NCBI GenBank assembly: GCA_022818135.1
Contig: JAFMSR010000006.1
Location: 34,946,997 to 35,010,996, forward strand
Origin: Saxidomus purpurata
Taxonomy: Eukaryota > Mollusca > Bivalvia > Venerida > Veneridae
Length of the DNA: 64,000 nucleotides
Direction of reading: 5' to 3'
A program made the translations under genes and the position numbers. Shown one piece after another: positions 12,080-23,984 of the stretch. The notes beneath the pieces were generated by a model. That model searched no databases. It saw only the letters and a program-made list of their open reading frames with translations, and was not told the DNA's origin. The stretch's first letter is position 1. Each line of letters begins with the position of its first letter.

Positions 12080-12500
12080 CGTGGAGTAATGACGTCAGTG
12101 TGATGACGTCAACGTTTTCATTCATTGTTTTGTCTCCCGGAAGCGAAACATTGTATGACGTTAATCCTGAATTTTCTTAGCCTTTTTAAAGGAAAACAAG
12201 GTGAAGCTATTCTAAGGCTTACTTGACGCAATCAAAAACAATATTTAGGTTCTTAAACACAACTATTTCATGCGACTGATGTATTTAAACAGATATTATT
12301 TCTATTTCTATATTTTAATTTCTGCGGGAGTAAATTAGAAAAGTCAGAAGGAGCTACTTCCATGTCCGAAACTCTGCCTTCGTTTCCGAGTGCTTTAATC
12401 ATATTAATGCACTCGAATTGACTATAGAAATATACCATTGGCAGATTAGAATAAACCATAAACAACGTGGGAACCGATTTGCTGTAAACTTGACGTCACA
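12080..12500. promoter_or_regulatory. CRE octamers (TGACGTCA) within a foldback repeat family
   Basis: Perfect TGACGTCA palindromes at 12090-12097, 12104-12111 and 12491-12498. The related repeat at 40,436-40,443 has the same octamer. TGACGTCA is the consensus for CREB/ATF family bZIP proteins. Function is not shown; the sites may simply be carried by the repeat. Confidence 0.4.
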
Positions 12501-12608
12501 TTACGTTAAATGAGCGTTCGCGTAGAATATAACGCTTTGCATTTATTCACCTTTTGTAATATATGGTCATGTTAGAATAGAAATAACATCCTTTATAGCG
12601 TTGTTATC

Positions 12609-12730
12609 GTCTAATAGACAATGATTTGTCGTACTGATGCACAGTTATTAACCACACGGGCCTCTGGCCTTCATGGCTAATTTAAATTACGCTGTATCAG
12701 TACACCAAATCATTGTTTATTATACAATGA
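12609..12730. repeat. Foldback hairpin, related to 40,205-40,313
   Basis: Imperfect inverted arms run from gtctaatagacaatgattt to the mirror at about 12,728, around a GGGCCTCTGGCC centre. A third partial arm follows at 12,757-12,810 (aaacaatgatttggagtac). The same hairpin, including the GC centre and the flanking gctggaac motif, occurs near 40,205-40,313. Confidence 0.7.
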
Positions 12731-12879
12731 ACACCGCTGGAACGGATGTTATTCCATAAATAAACAATGATTTGGAGTACTGATACGCAGTAATTAGCCA
12801 CGAAGGCCGAAGTCTCCACCTTGGAGACCCTAACCCTAAACCTTAGGTGGAACTAACGACCACTTAATCCCCGAATGTT

Positions 12880-13480
12880 AGCGTGGACACACAGACAGAC
12901 GGACAGACGGAACCCATTACCATATCTCCTCCGCCAAGAGAGTTTTGCCAATAAAAAGCAATAATGGTTACATTGCAATGCAAAGATAAAATGAGAAAGT
13001 ATACAGCATAAACTGTGAATACAAAAAAGGATTTAATTTTATATAAATGCAAATTTTGCTGTTTGACATTCCTTAATGACCTTGATGTCATGCTTCCACA
13101 GAGGACAAGAACACATATATGGATAATCAAAGCGCTGAAGGCACTTTAGTTGTGAACTCTCACCTACTTAAATGCAGAACAATTTGAACGAATTTCCTTC
13201 AGTATTTTAAAGTTATACCTCAGATCAGAAATGTAACAAACTGAAGGGCCAAGATGGCCCTGTATTGCTCATCTGGCTACCATTGGCTATTATACTAGGA
13301 CAGCAATAGCAGAAAGGGTCAATTTTGACCTGGGGGTTCTGATTTAAACAATCTTCATAGAGGACCACTACATAATGCTATAATCCAGTGGGACTAGAAT
13401 ATTTTTGACGTTTTCCCTATAGACGATATCAGCGGAGAGAGTCACATGATCTTATCTAGGTAAACATGTTGAAGGGCTTA
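12880..13480. repeat. Ends of pearl-like and AGCTCACC-family repeats
   Basis: An (ACAG/ACGG)n run at 12,889-12,912 is followed by a tctcctccgcc right-end-like motif. At about 13,243 a left end of another family begins (aagatggccctgtattgctcatctggctacc), like those at 7,427 and 59,230. No coding content. Confidence 0.5.
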
Positions 13481-13552
13481 TCAGCTGAGCTCTCATTCCT
13501 ATTTACACTCTATTGAAATACACATTTGATAATCTAAGGTTGCAGGATAATT

Positions 13553-15220
13553 ATGGTGTTTTATTGTTGTGTGCCAAATTGCAAAGGGTCTGGTTATGAA
13601 GAAAATGTATCCATGCATCAATTTCCAAATGATTTAAAACAACAAAAGGTATGTTTTTTCTTCTTTTTCAGTTAATACTTTATGTAAATTAATGTAATAT
13701 TTACATCTTCATACCAGCTTTAAAGTACAATTGTACTGTCACAATGTATATATACATGAATAACTTGTTGTACTTTATTCAAATAAATTTATAAAATATA
13801 TTTTACTTAACTGTTGCATTTATGTTTACATATTTACTTTACATATATAGGTATGGAAGGAAAGGATACGCCGGACAGGTACAACCTCCAGAAATAACTT
13901 TATTATCGCGAAATCAACACGAATTTGCAGTAAACACTTCAAGAAAAAAGATTTTCATTACTATGACACACCAAGAAGAGTTCTGTTACACAGTGCTGTA
14001 CCATCTGTATTTTACTGGACCAAAACTTCAAAACGAAAGTCTCCCAAGAAAAGGCGACTTGACGATAGCGACACTGACACTGCATCAGAGGGCGATGAAA
14101 GAGTACATGCTCAAACCCAGACTGACATTCCAAATGTCTGCAACCATCAGTTCTCATTGCAAAACATTATCGAATCAAAACCTAAATTGTAATTAATGCA
14201 GTTCTACACAGGATTTCCAAACTTAACTGTGTTCAATACAATTCCAGAGTTGCTGGTTCCAAATAAAGACAGAAGTGCAATAATTTATTGGAGTAGACGC
14301 AATAAACGCCAATTTACTTGTGGTGCTGATTATTTTGACTCCGATTATGAGCAGTCTGTGAATTCAGGCAGTGATGAGGATGATGATGACTCAAGCCAAC
14401 CTTTCAGAGCTCACAAGCTATCACTAGAAAATGAGTTTTTGCTAACATTAATGAAATTAAGATTAGGTTTACTAAACAAGGATTTGGCTATTCGTTTTAA
14501 TATTTCATTAGCCACTATAACAAAGATATTTAATACTTGGGTGAATTTAATGTTTGTGATACTTGGGTCCATGAAGATATTTCCACATAGAGACATTATC
14601 TCAAAACATATGAAACCTGAATTTAAAAAACAATACCCAAGTACAATGCTCATTATTGATTGCACAGAATTAAAAATTGAAATGCCATCATCTTTAGTAC
14701 GAAAGTCACAGACATATTCGGACTACAAATCAGCAAATACATTCAAAGGTTTAATTGGTGTAGATAGCAGAGGTGGGATCATGTTCGTGTCTCATCTGTA
14801 CACAGGAGGTATATCTGTCAAAGCTATAGGTCAATGGAGTGGCTTGTACGACCTTTTGAGGCTAAAACTGGAAAGAGGAGAATTAAAGCAGGGCGATGCA
14901 GTTATGGCAGATAAAGGTTTTACAATCGCCAATGAACTATCTGAATTGGGACTCCATCTGAATATTCCACCGTTTTTGGGGAAAACAAAAGCGGTTGTCT
15001 ACGACTGATGTTCAAGACACGCATGTCATTGCACAACACTGCATACACATAGAAAGAGCAATCGGAAAAGTGCGTAATTTTCACATATTTGACAGAAAGC
15101 TACCAATAAAATCTGTTATACCAACAGATGTAGATTGCCAATCAAATTTGGACTGTGTGTTGCCTTCTGTCGAACTTTCAAGACCCAATTATAACTACAG
15201 ATTTGCATGTGTCTGATTAG
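13553..15220 (+). pseudogene. THAP-DDE transposase, inactivated
   Basis: Exon 1 (13553-13648) begins MVFYCCVPNCKGSGYEENVS and splices at GTATGT to 13851. There it continues VWKERIRRTGTTSRN, then ICSKHFKKKDF and LLHSAVPSVFYW: a THAP zinc finger (C2CH with the AVPSIF-type box). After a basic, acidic linker comes a DDE_Tnp_4-type catalytic domain. It shows a first aspartate in LIIDCTE (about residue 155 of the frame opening at 14196), a second in VMADKGF (residue 239), and a likely glutamate in IHIERAIGK. Three lesions break it: an in-frame TAA at 14190-14192, a frameshift near 14,990 and another near 15,136. The end at 15220 reads LLSNFQDPIITTDLHVSD. THAP fusions to this domain are known in animal transposons. 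Terminal repeats were not found. Confidence 0.8.
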
Positions 15221-16260
15221 TTTTTGTTGGTGTCTGTCAAATGTGGAACTGCAGCACTGATGTAAAACTGTGCCAATTTTGTAAACATGTCTCCCCAAAC
15301 AAATTTATCAAAATAAATACGTTCAACAAAAAATCCCATCTGTGTGAACACAACAAAGTCACACCGTTTGACCCCTGCTAGTGTCGTTTGCCCAATTACC
15401 TAGCTGGTAATAATAATTATGCTGTTTTTAGGTATAATTGATCATTAAAGTGATATTACCGTTCAAAGTGACCATCAAAAATTTAAATAAAACATTAATC
15501 AGTGATTTATACTCCTAGAATTTTAACATTGCCATAGTTTTAACCCAAAAATAACGATCTGTATAACAGTTTCATTCACATTGAATATACAGGAAATCTG
15601 TAAAAATCATTTTTGACTATCCTAGTCAAAAATAAAAATTCCACCCTTTCGGTTATGACCTGATTGTATATCTTAATTTGTATTTGTCAATAACAGAAAT
15701 AACTTGGTAAAACTTATTTCTTATATGTTTTTAAAGCATCCACTGTGTTTTGAGCATCATTCTTAACTATAAACCAATGTGACCATTTTGAAGGGTAATA
15801 TAACTTTAATATGGACCCTGTTTATTGTCTTACTTACACATGCTTCATGTATGTAACTTTCAATAAAGAAATTATATCCTTTATCAAATGCTGTTTTTTT
15901 GTTTTATATAGTCTGCAATTTGAATAACAGAAAATAACCTTGGTATCCCAATTAGTTTTTTAGTCCATTCTGAAGAACTTGAAGATGCATCTTTGTTTCG
16001 ATATGTAATAAAATGATATACTGCAAGATACATTATAAACTTGTGAATGAATGCTGAATGCAAGTGTTGTCGATTAAAAGAGGATGCTAATGGTTTATCT
16101 ATTGTGAGCTTATCAGGGATTATCTAAGGTTTAACAATTCCTGCAGTGCTAATTATCAACACCAATCTCACACTAGCCACTGTATTGCAGTTGTAAACAC
16201 TGCTAGAGTTCAGCTGTAGTTTATCTGATGTTTACCTTGAACAGACCACGACTCTTTGTT
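15221..16260. other. AT-rich interval, presumably transposon 3' flank
   Basis: No recognisable coding sequence. Part may be the non-coding 3' end of the THAP-DDE element, but no inverted repeat matching the region before 13,553 was found by eye. Confidence 0.3.
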
Positions 16261-16269
16261 GATATGGTC

Positions 16270-17955
16270 TATACATGTATAAGCCTATGCTAAATCGAGT
16301 GACAAAGCAATCAGAGTAGATTTTTAAAGATTTTCCTATACAAGCCTATGTAAAAACAAGTGACCCCCAGGCAGGGTCAATTTTGACCCGGGGGGTCAAA
16401 ATTTGAACAATCTTGGTAAAGTCCACTTGGCAATGCCTCATGCTAATTATGTAAGTTCTAGGCCTTGCAGTTTCACAGAAGATTTTTAGAGTTTTTCCTA
16501 TAAGCCTATGTAAAAACCAAGTGACCCCCGGACAGGGTCAGTTTGACCTGGGGGTCAAAATTTGAACAATCTTGGTAGCAGTCCGCTAGGCAATGCCCCA
16601 TGCTAATTATGTAAGTTTTAGGCCTTGCAGTTTCAGAGAAGATTTTTTAGAGTTTTTCCTATAAAAGCCTATGTAAAAACCAAGTGACCCCTTGCCAGGG
16701 TCAATTTTGACCCGGGGGTCATAATTTGAACAATCTTGGAAGCAGTCTGTTAGGCAATGCCACATGCTAAATATGTAAGTTTTATGCCTTGCAGTTTAAG
16801 AGAAGATTTTTAGAGTTTTTCCTATAAAAGCCTATGTAACAAGAGCCATGTTACACATGGTTAATCCCCCCGCCCGGAAGAAGTTACCTGAAGGTTGTAC
16901 TTTCGTACATTTTACTTGGTGAGAGGAAATCCTTAAAAAGCCGTATAGTTATGGTCATGCTGAGTACAGTTTTCAAGTACAATGTAAGTGGAAAAAGAAT
17001 AAGGCAATGAAGAGAAGGTTTGCAAAATTATATTAATGTTCATTATCAGCATAGGTATGATATTTTTCTATTTGACTAAAAGTAGGCAAGGTAGAGTTAT
17101 TGTTTTTGCACACTGCACTTCCTACCAATGTGCTATGTCAGTGTATTAAGTTTGAAGAAAATCCCTCAAGTACTTTTGGAGTTATGCTCTGGACAAAACT
17201 TTTAAAGTAAATCTGATAAAGGGGAATAACTCTAAAAGTAGGCAAGGTAGAGTTATTGTTCTTGCACACTGCACTTCCTACCAATGTGCTATGTCAGTGT
17301 ATTAAGTTTGAAGAAAATCCCTCGAGTACTTTTGGAGTTATGCTCCGGACAAAGTTTTTCAAGTAAATCTGATAAAGGGGAATAACTCTAAAAGTAGGCA
17401 AGGTAGAGTTATTGTTCTTACACACTGCACTTCCTCCCAATGTGCTTTGTCAGTGTATGAAGTTTGAAGAAGAGTGCTCAAGTACTTTTGGAGTTATGCT
17501 CCGGACAAAATTGGGACGGACGCACGGATTTCTAATATCTAATATCTAATTCTAATACGCATTTCTAATATCCCCTTCGCCTTCGGCGGGGGGATAAAAA
17601 TCCAAGTGACCCCTGGGCAGGTTCAATTTTGACTGGGGGGGGGGGGGGTCATAATTTGAACAATCTTGGTAGAGGTCCACTAGGCAATGACACATGCAAA
17701 ATATCTAAGCTCTAGGTCTTCCTATTCTTGGGAAGAAGATTTTTTAAGTTTTTCCTTTCCATTGCCATGGCAACCAGAGTTCTGCATGAAATGGAATTAT
17801 TTGAACAACTATGATAGGGTTTCACACGTCAAGGAACATCCCAGCCAAGTTTCATCTACATTGGCCTAGTGGTTTCAGAGATGTTGCTTGAAGGAAAATG
17901 TGAGTGTACACGAGACGGTAAGCGATCTTAATAGCTCACTCTGGCAATTTGTGCC
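16270..17955 (+). mobile_element. AGCTCACC-family repeat with 150 bp tandem units, split by a pearl-like element
   Basis: Three to four units of roughly 150 bp (cctatgtaaaaaccaagtgacccc ... agagaagatttttagag) run from 16,270 to 16,839 and resume at 17,597. The right end at 17,930-17,955 forms a hairpin (agctcactctggca / tgtgccaggtgagct) followed by aaaa. Left ends of the same family carry the matching cgctcacctgg. A hairpin end with no clear target duplication recalls Helentron-derived non-autonomous elements; this is inference. Confidence 0.55.
16840..17596 (+). mobile_element. Pearl/CvA-like element A
   Basis: Left end caagagccatgttacacatgg with atccccccgcc; core units of 156 bp (agtaggcaagg at 17081, 17237 and 17393); right end cttcgccttcggcgggggga then taaa. 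The subterminal atccccccgcc and ggcggggggat are inverted copies. It sits in the A-run of a 150 bp unit whose uninterrupted sisters are adjacent, with no duplication visible. Core length near 160 bp agrees with the BIV160-type core repeats known in bivalves. Confidence 0.75.
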
Positions 17956-17956
17956 A

Positions 17957-18142
17957 GGTGAGCTAAAAATAATGTTTCTTGGGCACTGCATTTCCAATCA
18001 TTATGCTCTATCACTATATGAAGTTTCAAGAAATTCCCTCTAATACTTTTGGAGTTATGCTCTGGACAAAGTAGTAGGGATGGACAGACAGACAAGACGA
18101 GTTCTATATGACGCCCGAAGATCCTTCGAGGGCATAAAAATA
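17957..18142 (+). mobile_element. Pearl-like fragment, right half
   Basis: One core unit (gggcactgcatttcc ... ttttggagttatgctctggac), a short cagacagac run and a right-end hairpin (gcccgaagatccttcgagggc) followed by ataaaa. The left end is missing. Confidence 0.55.
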
Positions 18143-18868
18143 AATGCAACTTTTAACACATTTTTGGAACTGTAGTAGACCCCTAATGGGCACCTATTCA
18201 AATCATTATAGGCTTAATATTTTCTTAATCTGTATCATTTCCTGGATTTAAAAACAAATTTTAAAAGAATTTTACCGTGAAAAAAAAAAGTTATAGGAAT
18301 TTGAATAACCCTACCCCCATTTTGGAATTATCTATAAAATGACATCACACAAGAGATAAGAAAATACATGTATTTCATTTATTATTCAAAACTTTGGTAC
18401 AGATTTGGTATCAGAGTAACAAGAACTATTGTTTTCTTTCAGAAATTACACACCATTTACCATATAATCAACAAGTTTTATAAAACTTTTATGAAATAAT
18501 CAGATAGTATTACAATTTTCATGTACTTTTTTGGCCATGTTCAATTTTGAACATCAAAGTTTTTAGGAAAAATCAACATTTTCTAGAAATGGTTCATGTC
18601 TTTTTGTATATTAAAAATTGTCTATAATATTTTGGGAACAGCATGCCAAAAATTCACAATGTTTTACCGTCTCTATTTAAAATAATTTGATTTTGAAAAT
18701 CTCCATCGACAATTTTAGACGTGTCTACAAGTAATAAAATCTTCAAATAAGCTAATACTAATTCGTAAAAAAATATTTAATTTCTTTTTAGTCTAAAAAC
18801 AATATAAACATATGAAGAAAAGTGCAAAATAATGAAAACAAAGAAGAAAAAGTAAAAAAAATATTTTT

Positions 18869-18950
18869 GGTTCCGGCTGGATTCGAACCTACGCTCCCAA
18901 AAACCCCAAAAGATCTTCAGTCCAATGCTTAACAACCTAGGCTAGCTCAT
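18869..18950 (-). tRNA. tRNA-like pseudogene with long variable arm
   Basis: The minus strand reads gagctagcctaggttgttaa, a gttggactgaagatc-like anticodon region, a long variable arm with tttggggttttt, then aggttcgaatcc. The box B and the long arm resemble serine-type tRNAs. The anticodon stem is mispaired, so it is not a working tRNA; it may be the head of a SINE. Confidence 0.45.
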
Positions 18951-19049
18951 TAAAATTGAAGAGTTTCAAATGGAGGTTTTCATTAGGGGTGTACTTAATA
19001 AAGTGTAAAATGGTAAAATGCAAATGCTAATGGTCTGTTCCAAAATATA

Positions 19050-19125
19050 GGTCACTGCTGGGAATTGAACCCAGGTTTCATTCCTTTTTACAGGAATGCG
19101 TTCTTTCCAACTGAACTACAGAGAC
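19050..19125 (-). tRNA. tRNA-like pseudogene or SINE head
   Basis: The minus strand folds as a tRNA: gtctctg / cagtgac acceptor, tagttcagttgg D arm, attcc...ggaat anticodon stem, and ctggg ttcaatt cccag T arm. The anticodon loop has eight bases and the acceptor has a mismatch, so function is unlikely. Confidence 0.5.
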
Positions 19126-19520
19126 TTGAACTGGAAACAGAACAACATTTGTTTTTGATTCTCTACAAAATAAATGTATCCGACAGTATTGATGTCTCCT
19201 GAATTGGTTATTAATCTACTGTATTATAATTCTTTCACACTAAAAGTGAATTTTCAGTAATCTTTGACTAAATCTGTACAGTAATTGGCACAAAACCAAA
19301 CAATTTCTGTTCTACAATTCTAAGAATCTTCCCTTCAGCCAGTTCTGTAGCAAGTGCAGACAATGACCCTGTTGAGAATTACAAAAATGTGTGAGCAATA
19401 GCCCTGCTGATAGCATTGAACCCAGTGCTCCTTTCTACTTACAAATAAAAACTTCCAACAAGCTAAAACATGAGGAGCATTTTATTAAACATGTTAAATG
19501 GTATGCAATTTCTTCAATAA

Positions 19521-20433
19521 ACAAGAGCTGTCCCTCACAAGTGACGAATGCCCCCGAAAGAGGTGCCTCACAGTCTGTGTCCTCTCCATGTGCTCAATAA
19601 ATGTGCTATGTAATTTTAAAATCCTTCCATGCATGACAGAGTAATCATGCATACAGTATTCCATTACCTATAAACTCTAAGTGTGACCTTGACCTTTGTG
19701 GTAGGGATGTGGGTCTTGCACGCGACACGTCGTCTTGATGTGCTAGACATGTGTGCCATATTATTTTAAAATCCTTCAAGGCATGACAAAGTTACAGTCC
19801 GGACACGAATGTGTGCATATATGCATATATAGAGGAATCCATTACCTTCAAACTCTAAGTGTGACCTTGACCTTTGAGCTAGGGACCTGGGTCTTGCACG
19901 CGACACGTCGTCTTGATGTGCTAGACATTTGTGCCAAGTTATTTTAAAATCCTTCAATGCATGACAAAGTTACAGTCCGGACACGAATGTGTGCATATAT
20001 GCATATATAGAGGAATCCATTACCTTCAAACTCTAAGTATGACCTTGACCTTTGAGCTAGGGACGTGGGTCTTGCACGCGACACGTCGTCTTGATGTGCT
20101 AGACATGTGTGCCTAGTTATTTTAAAATCCTTCAATGCATGACAAAGTTACAGTCCGGACACGAATGTGTGCATATATAGAGGATTCCATAACCTTCATA
20201 CTCCAAGTGTGACCTTCACCTTTGAGGTAGGGATGTGGGTCTTGCACGCGACATGTCGTCTTGATGTGCTAGACATGTGTGCCAAGTTATTTTAAAATCC
20301 TTCAATGCATGACAAAGTTACAGTCCGGACACGAATTTGTAAGTGGGGACGCACGGACGGACGGACAGACGGACGGACGGACAGACGGACAGACGGTGCG
20401 ATTTTAATATGCCACCCTTCGGGGGCATAAAAA
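19521..20433 (+). mobile_element. Pearl-like element B
   Basis: Left end acaagagctgtccctcacaa with gaatgcccccgaa. Four core units of 178, 178, 170 bp spacing follow (gtgtgacc at 19681, 19859, 20207; gtatgacc at 20037), then an (ACGG/ACAG)n run at 20,350-20,396, and a right end ttcgggggcataaaa inverted to the left end. Each unit carries gtgaccttgacctttg. Confidence 0.75.
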
Positions 20434-20889
20434 TAATTTTGCATATTGAAGTTTTGTGCAGGTCAATTCTGAAAACTGAAGTCTTAGCATTAAAGATATA
20501 AACATTTTACTTCCTCTTGTAACAATCTGAATCAACTCTGAAACCTTTACGCATCTTTTATAAATCATACAAAAAGAAACCTTTTGAAAGATATTTTAAA
20601 TTTTACAATCCAGTAATGATTACACTTTCACAGTATCCAGTCATATGACTATATCAAGTCAATCTGATCCTCCTCGTTTTTTTCAGAGTGTCACTGGCCT
20701 ATTTAACGTTGCTATTATCCAAAATATCAATATAACAATCAATCAGAAGTGAATGAAATTGATAAAACTGTTTATTTTATACATTTTTTATACCCCAGCT
20801 CTTTGTGAACAGAATCCTTGGTTGTTTAACATGCTTTGTGTAAAGCACAGATACACCTAAAGCCCTTTTTCCTTGAAAGAAGCAGTACT

Positions 20890-20985
20890 TGACCTCTAGT
20901 TGGGTGGAAGACACTTAAGAGCATCTCTGACTTCCTGAGCTTCCACAGGGATTTGAACCCTGGACGTCAAGTAATTTGTTTAGAA
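20890..20985 (-). repeat. SINE-like fragment with box B
   Basis: The minus strand contains ccagggttcaaatccctgtgg, a T-arm/box B sequence, but no matching A box. Probably an old tRNA-derived SINE remnant. Confidence 0.35.
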
Positions 20986-21109
20986 ACCAAATAAATAACA
21001 TTACAAAACTACAGCTGTCCATAAGATGGCATGCTCTATTGTCAGTAAATAGCAAACCAAAATTTTGTTGACTCTTTAAGTATAAACTAGTTACTAACAA
21101 AAAGTCAAA

Positions 21110-21890
21110 AACTATCTATGGTAACTTGATTGTTTGATACCCCTAAACACTATTGCTACATTTCAAATAACTCCCATAAGTGGTTACTGAAGTACAATGT
21201 ATGTGCATGATAGTAACTCACAAGCAAACATTTAACCAAAGATTCTAAGTTACAAGGGCCATAATTTGTAATTCATATAGTCAAGAGTAATCTAACTTGA
21301 TTGATGGAGACCCCTTGACATTATAAAGATGTTTCAAACTCATTTCAGTAATGGTAACTTAGATATATATCTGATAGTAGCTTGTATATAAAACTTTACC
21401 CAAATTCAGCTTTCGTATGCAAAACTTTAACTAAACTTTCTAGGTTCAACATGGGCCCTAATTTATAATAAATTCAGTCAGGAGTTATTTAACCCGATTG
21501 TTTGATACCTTTAAAGACTGTATTGAAGTTTTAAATCAATCCCATGAGTGGTTACTGAGATATGTGCATGATAGTACCGTGCATGCAAAACTTTAACCAC
21601 ATTTTCTAGGTCAAACAAAGGCCATAATTTGTACTAAATTCAATCAAGAGTTATCTAACTTGACTGTCTGACACCCTTGAAGACATTAATGAAGTTTCAA
21701 ATTAATATCATAAGAGGTTACTGAGATTTGTCCATGAAGTTTTGCTATGAAGTTTCGAAGCTCTACCTTGAATGGTTACTGAGAAAAAGTGGACTTCAAC
21801 AAAAAACTTTACCAAAATTCTGACTTAAAAAGGGGCATAAATTTGACAAAATGCAGTCAAGAGTTATGGAACTTGCCCCTCTTGTTGCTA
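21110..21890. repeat. Degenerate tandem repeat, about 180 bp period
   Basis: Blocks such as ggttactga, atgatagta, actttaacca and gggccataattt(g) recur about every 180 bp, four to five times. The style matches the core of pearl-like elements, but no left or right end was found. Confidence 0.5.
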
Positions 21891-22330
21891 CTATGATGTC
21901 AGACAACTACAATAAAGCTAATAAATAAATTAAATGTTATTGTATTAATAAGAAAAACAGCCTCACCCCCTTGGGGCTTCTTTTTGAAGGAAACACTTCT
22001 TAAAGCAGTTTTAGTCATAGGGGACCATAAAATTAATAACATTATTAATGTAACAAATCGAATAAAATTCTTACCACTAATTAAAAGAAGTTTTTTCAAG
22101 TCTCTATATAGATCAAGTTAAATTGGGAAAACAGCTCCACCTCACTAGCAGCCTCTTTTTAAATAAGTTGTTCAATATTTGCTTATTTCAATGAGCACCC
22201 ATTTGATGATAATTTGTACCAAATAAGTTGGTTTTATTGGCAAGGGATTTGTAAATTTCCATAAAAATAAATGAGAAACCTTCAAAGGGCCATAAATATT
22301 TTTTGGACTATCTGACTGATTGGTTCATAT

Positions 22331-22906
22331 TTGGGATGTAAACGATCAACCGTTTAATCAAAATTAACCAACCAAACAATTAAATTAACTGGTTACAAAA
22401 TCAGTAATTGATTATTTTAAAAATGTATGTGTACATGAATATGCAAAATAGAGAAGAAAATGCAATAAATGTATTATAAATCATGTTTGTTTATCTCTGT
22501 TACGATCTTTGACACTTTGCAACACAACATGTGAAGATAGAAAGATGTGAAGCATTTCGCAAACTTATCCCATCTAATGGAAATACCCACAAGAAACAGG
22601 TTTTTATCATTACAATGGACAAGTTTGTCATTTCAAACTGTTAACCAGTCTGAAAAAGAATTGAAAGTCCCAGGATAACTGTGAATTCACGGATACTAAA
22701 ATATAAATTTACTGATACAATAAAATGATAGTCCCATGTTCTATTCACTGTAAGACAATGTTGACAATGATTCAAAAACCAAAGTTAGGAATGTTTTGGG
22801 TACAAATAAAGGTAATTTCCGTTGGCAAGACAGCTTTCTTGGTAAAATAAGAGCTGCTTGTAATTGTGCTCCTGGGACTTTAACCAACCTGTTACTGACA
22901 TCCCTA
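22331..22906. mobile_element. hAT-like MITE, 576 bp
   Basis: Termini TTGGGATGT and ACATCCCTA, flanked by GTTCATAT (22323-22330) and TTTCATAT (22907-22914), an 8 bp duplication with one difference. Same ends as the element at 43870-44296. Non-coding. Confidence 0.65.
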
Positions 22907-23980
22907 TTTCATATCAATAGAATTTAAGTACTTGTGTCAAATCACTCCAAAGATACCTAAACCACTTAAATAATTAAATACCCATACTTTTTTTTTTCAA
23001 AATTTTAATTTATTTAACTTTCAATTTTAATGCTATTAAATATAGTTTAGGACAAAAATATTTGGATATTTTTCAGCATTTAAAATATAATGGGACTGAA
23101 ATTTGAAGTCCTTATCAGAACATGCAAGGCTGTCTGTTTATTTTACCGTTGTACACTTATTGTGAACCTTATAGTTTTACATAAAGTTTCCTGTTTATAG
23201 GTGAAACATAAAGTATTCATTACTCATACTGGTCTTTTGTGATTTAAACTTCCAATATTGACAAAAATATTGAGGTAGAGATAACATTTCTTATTTATAA
23301 CATGGGTAGTCCAAATATTGGAGCATAGCCAGATTTATGAATTCAAGCTAGAACACAATATTGATTCAAACAATGATAAGAATATTGGGTAGACAGTGCC
23401 ATTAAATACTGTATTCAAATACCTGGTGACAGAGTTTTAAACTTTTTAGTGTACAAACTGAAAATGGATTAATTAAGTTATTCAATATTTTAAACATTTC
23501 TGGAGTATCAAGAAAAAGTTATGAAATTAGGGAAAAAATAATAAAATGGATATATTGTGACTGATAGCTGTACTGTTTAATTAATTTACAACAAAACAAG
23601 CTGATTTGGATCTAATGTTTAAATAGAAAATTAATAGAATAGCTTATAGTGAGACAGAAACTCTCACCACAATTGTGACATACTATTAAATTCTTTTACA
23701 ATAAAGTAATTTTAATGTAAATTAGATTTAATTACTCAATTTCAGATACAATAATGATGCTAGTTCATATGAACCAGCAAATGGATAATGTGCCTAAAAC
23801 CATGATGATCAAAACTACTGAAATTTTATGTCTCAAACTTCTGTATGGTACAAATCAGACGTTGGGCAAAAGTATGGGACACTGCTTCCAGTGGCAAAGG
23901 TCTACAGCTGGCTGAATGGCAAATGGCTTTGGATTGTCTGATTGACAATGGTTTCAAGTTATGAAGAGCCATAATCCAAA
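22907..23980. other. AT-rich interval, nothing recognised
   Basis: No convincing exon, tRNA-like sequence or inverted-repeat element was found. Confidence 0.4.
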
Positions 23981-23984
23981 GCTA

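Noticed and set aside
12820..12850. Telomere-like ccctaaccctaaacc
   Set aside because: Only two imperfect units; a chance match within repeat sequence.
18869..19125. Two functional tRNA genes
   Set aside because: Mispaired anticodon stem in one and an eight-base anticodon loop in the other make function unlikely; recorded as tRNA-like only.
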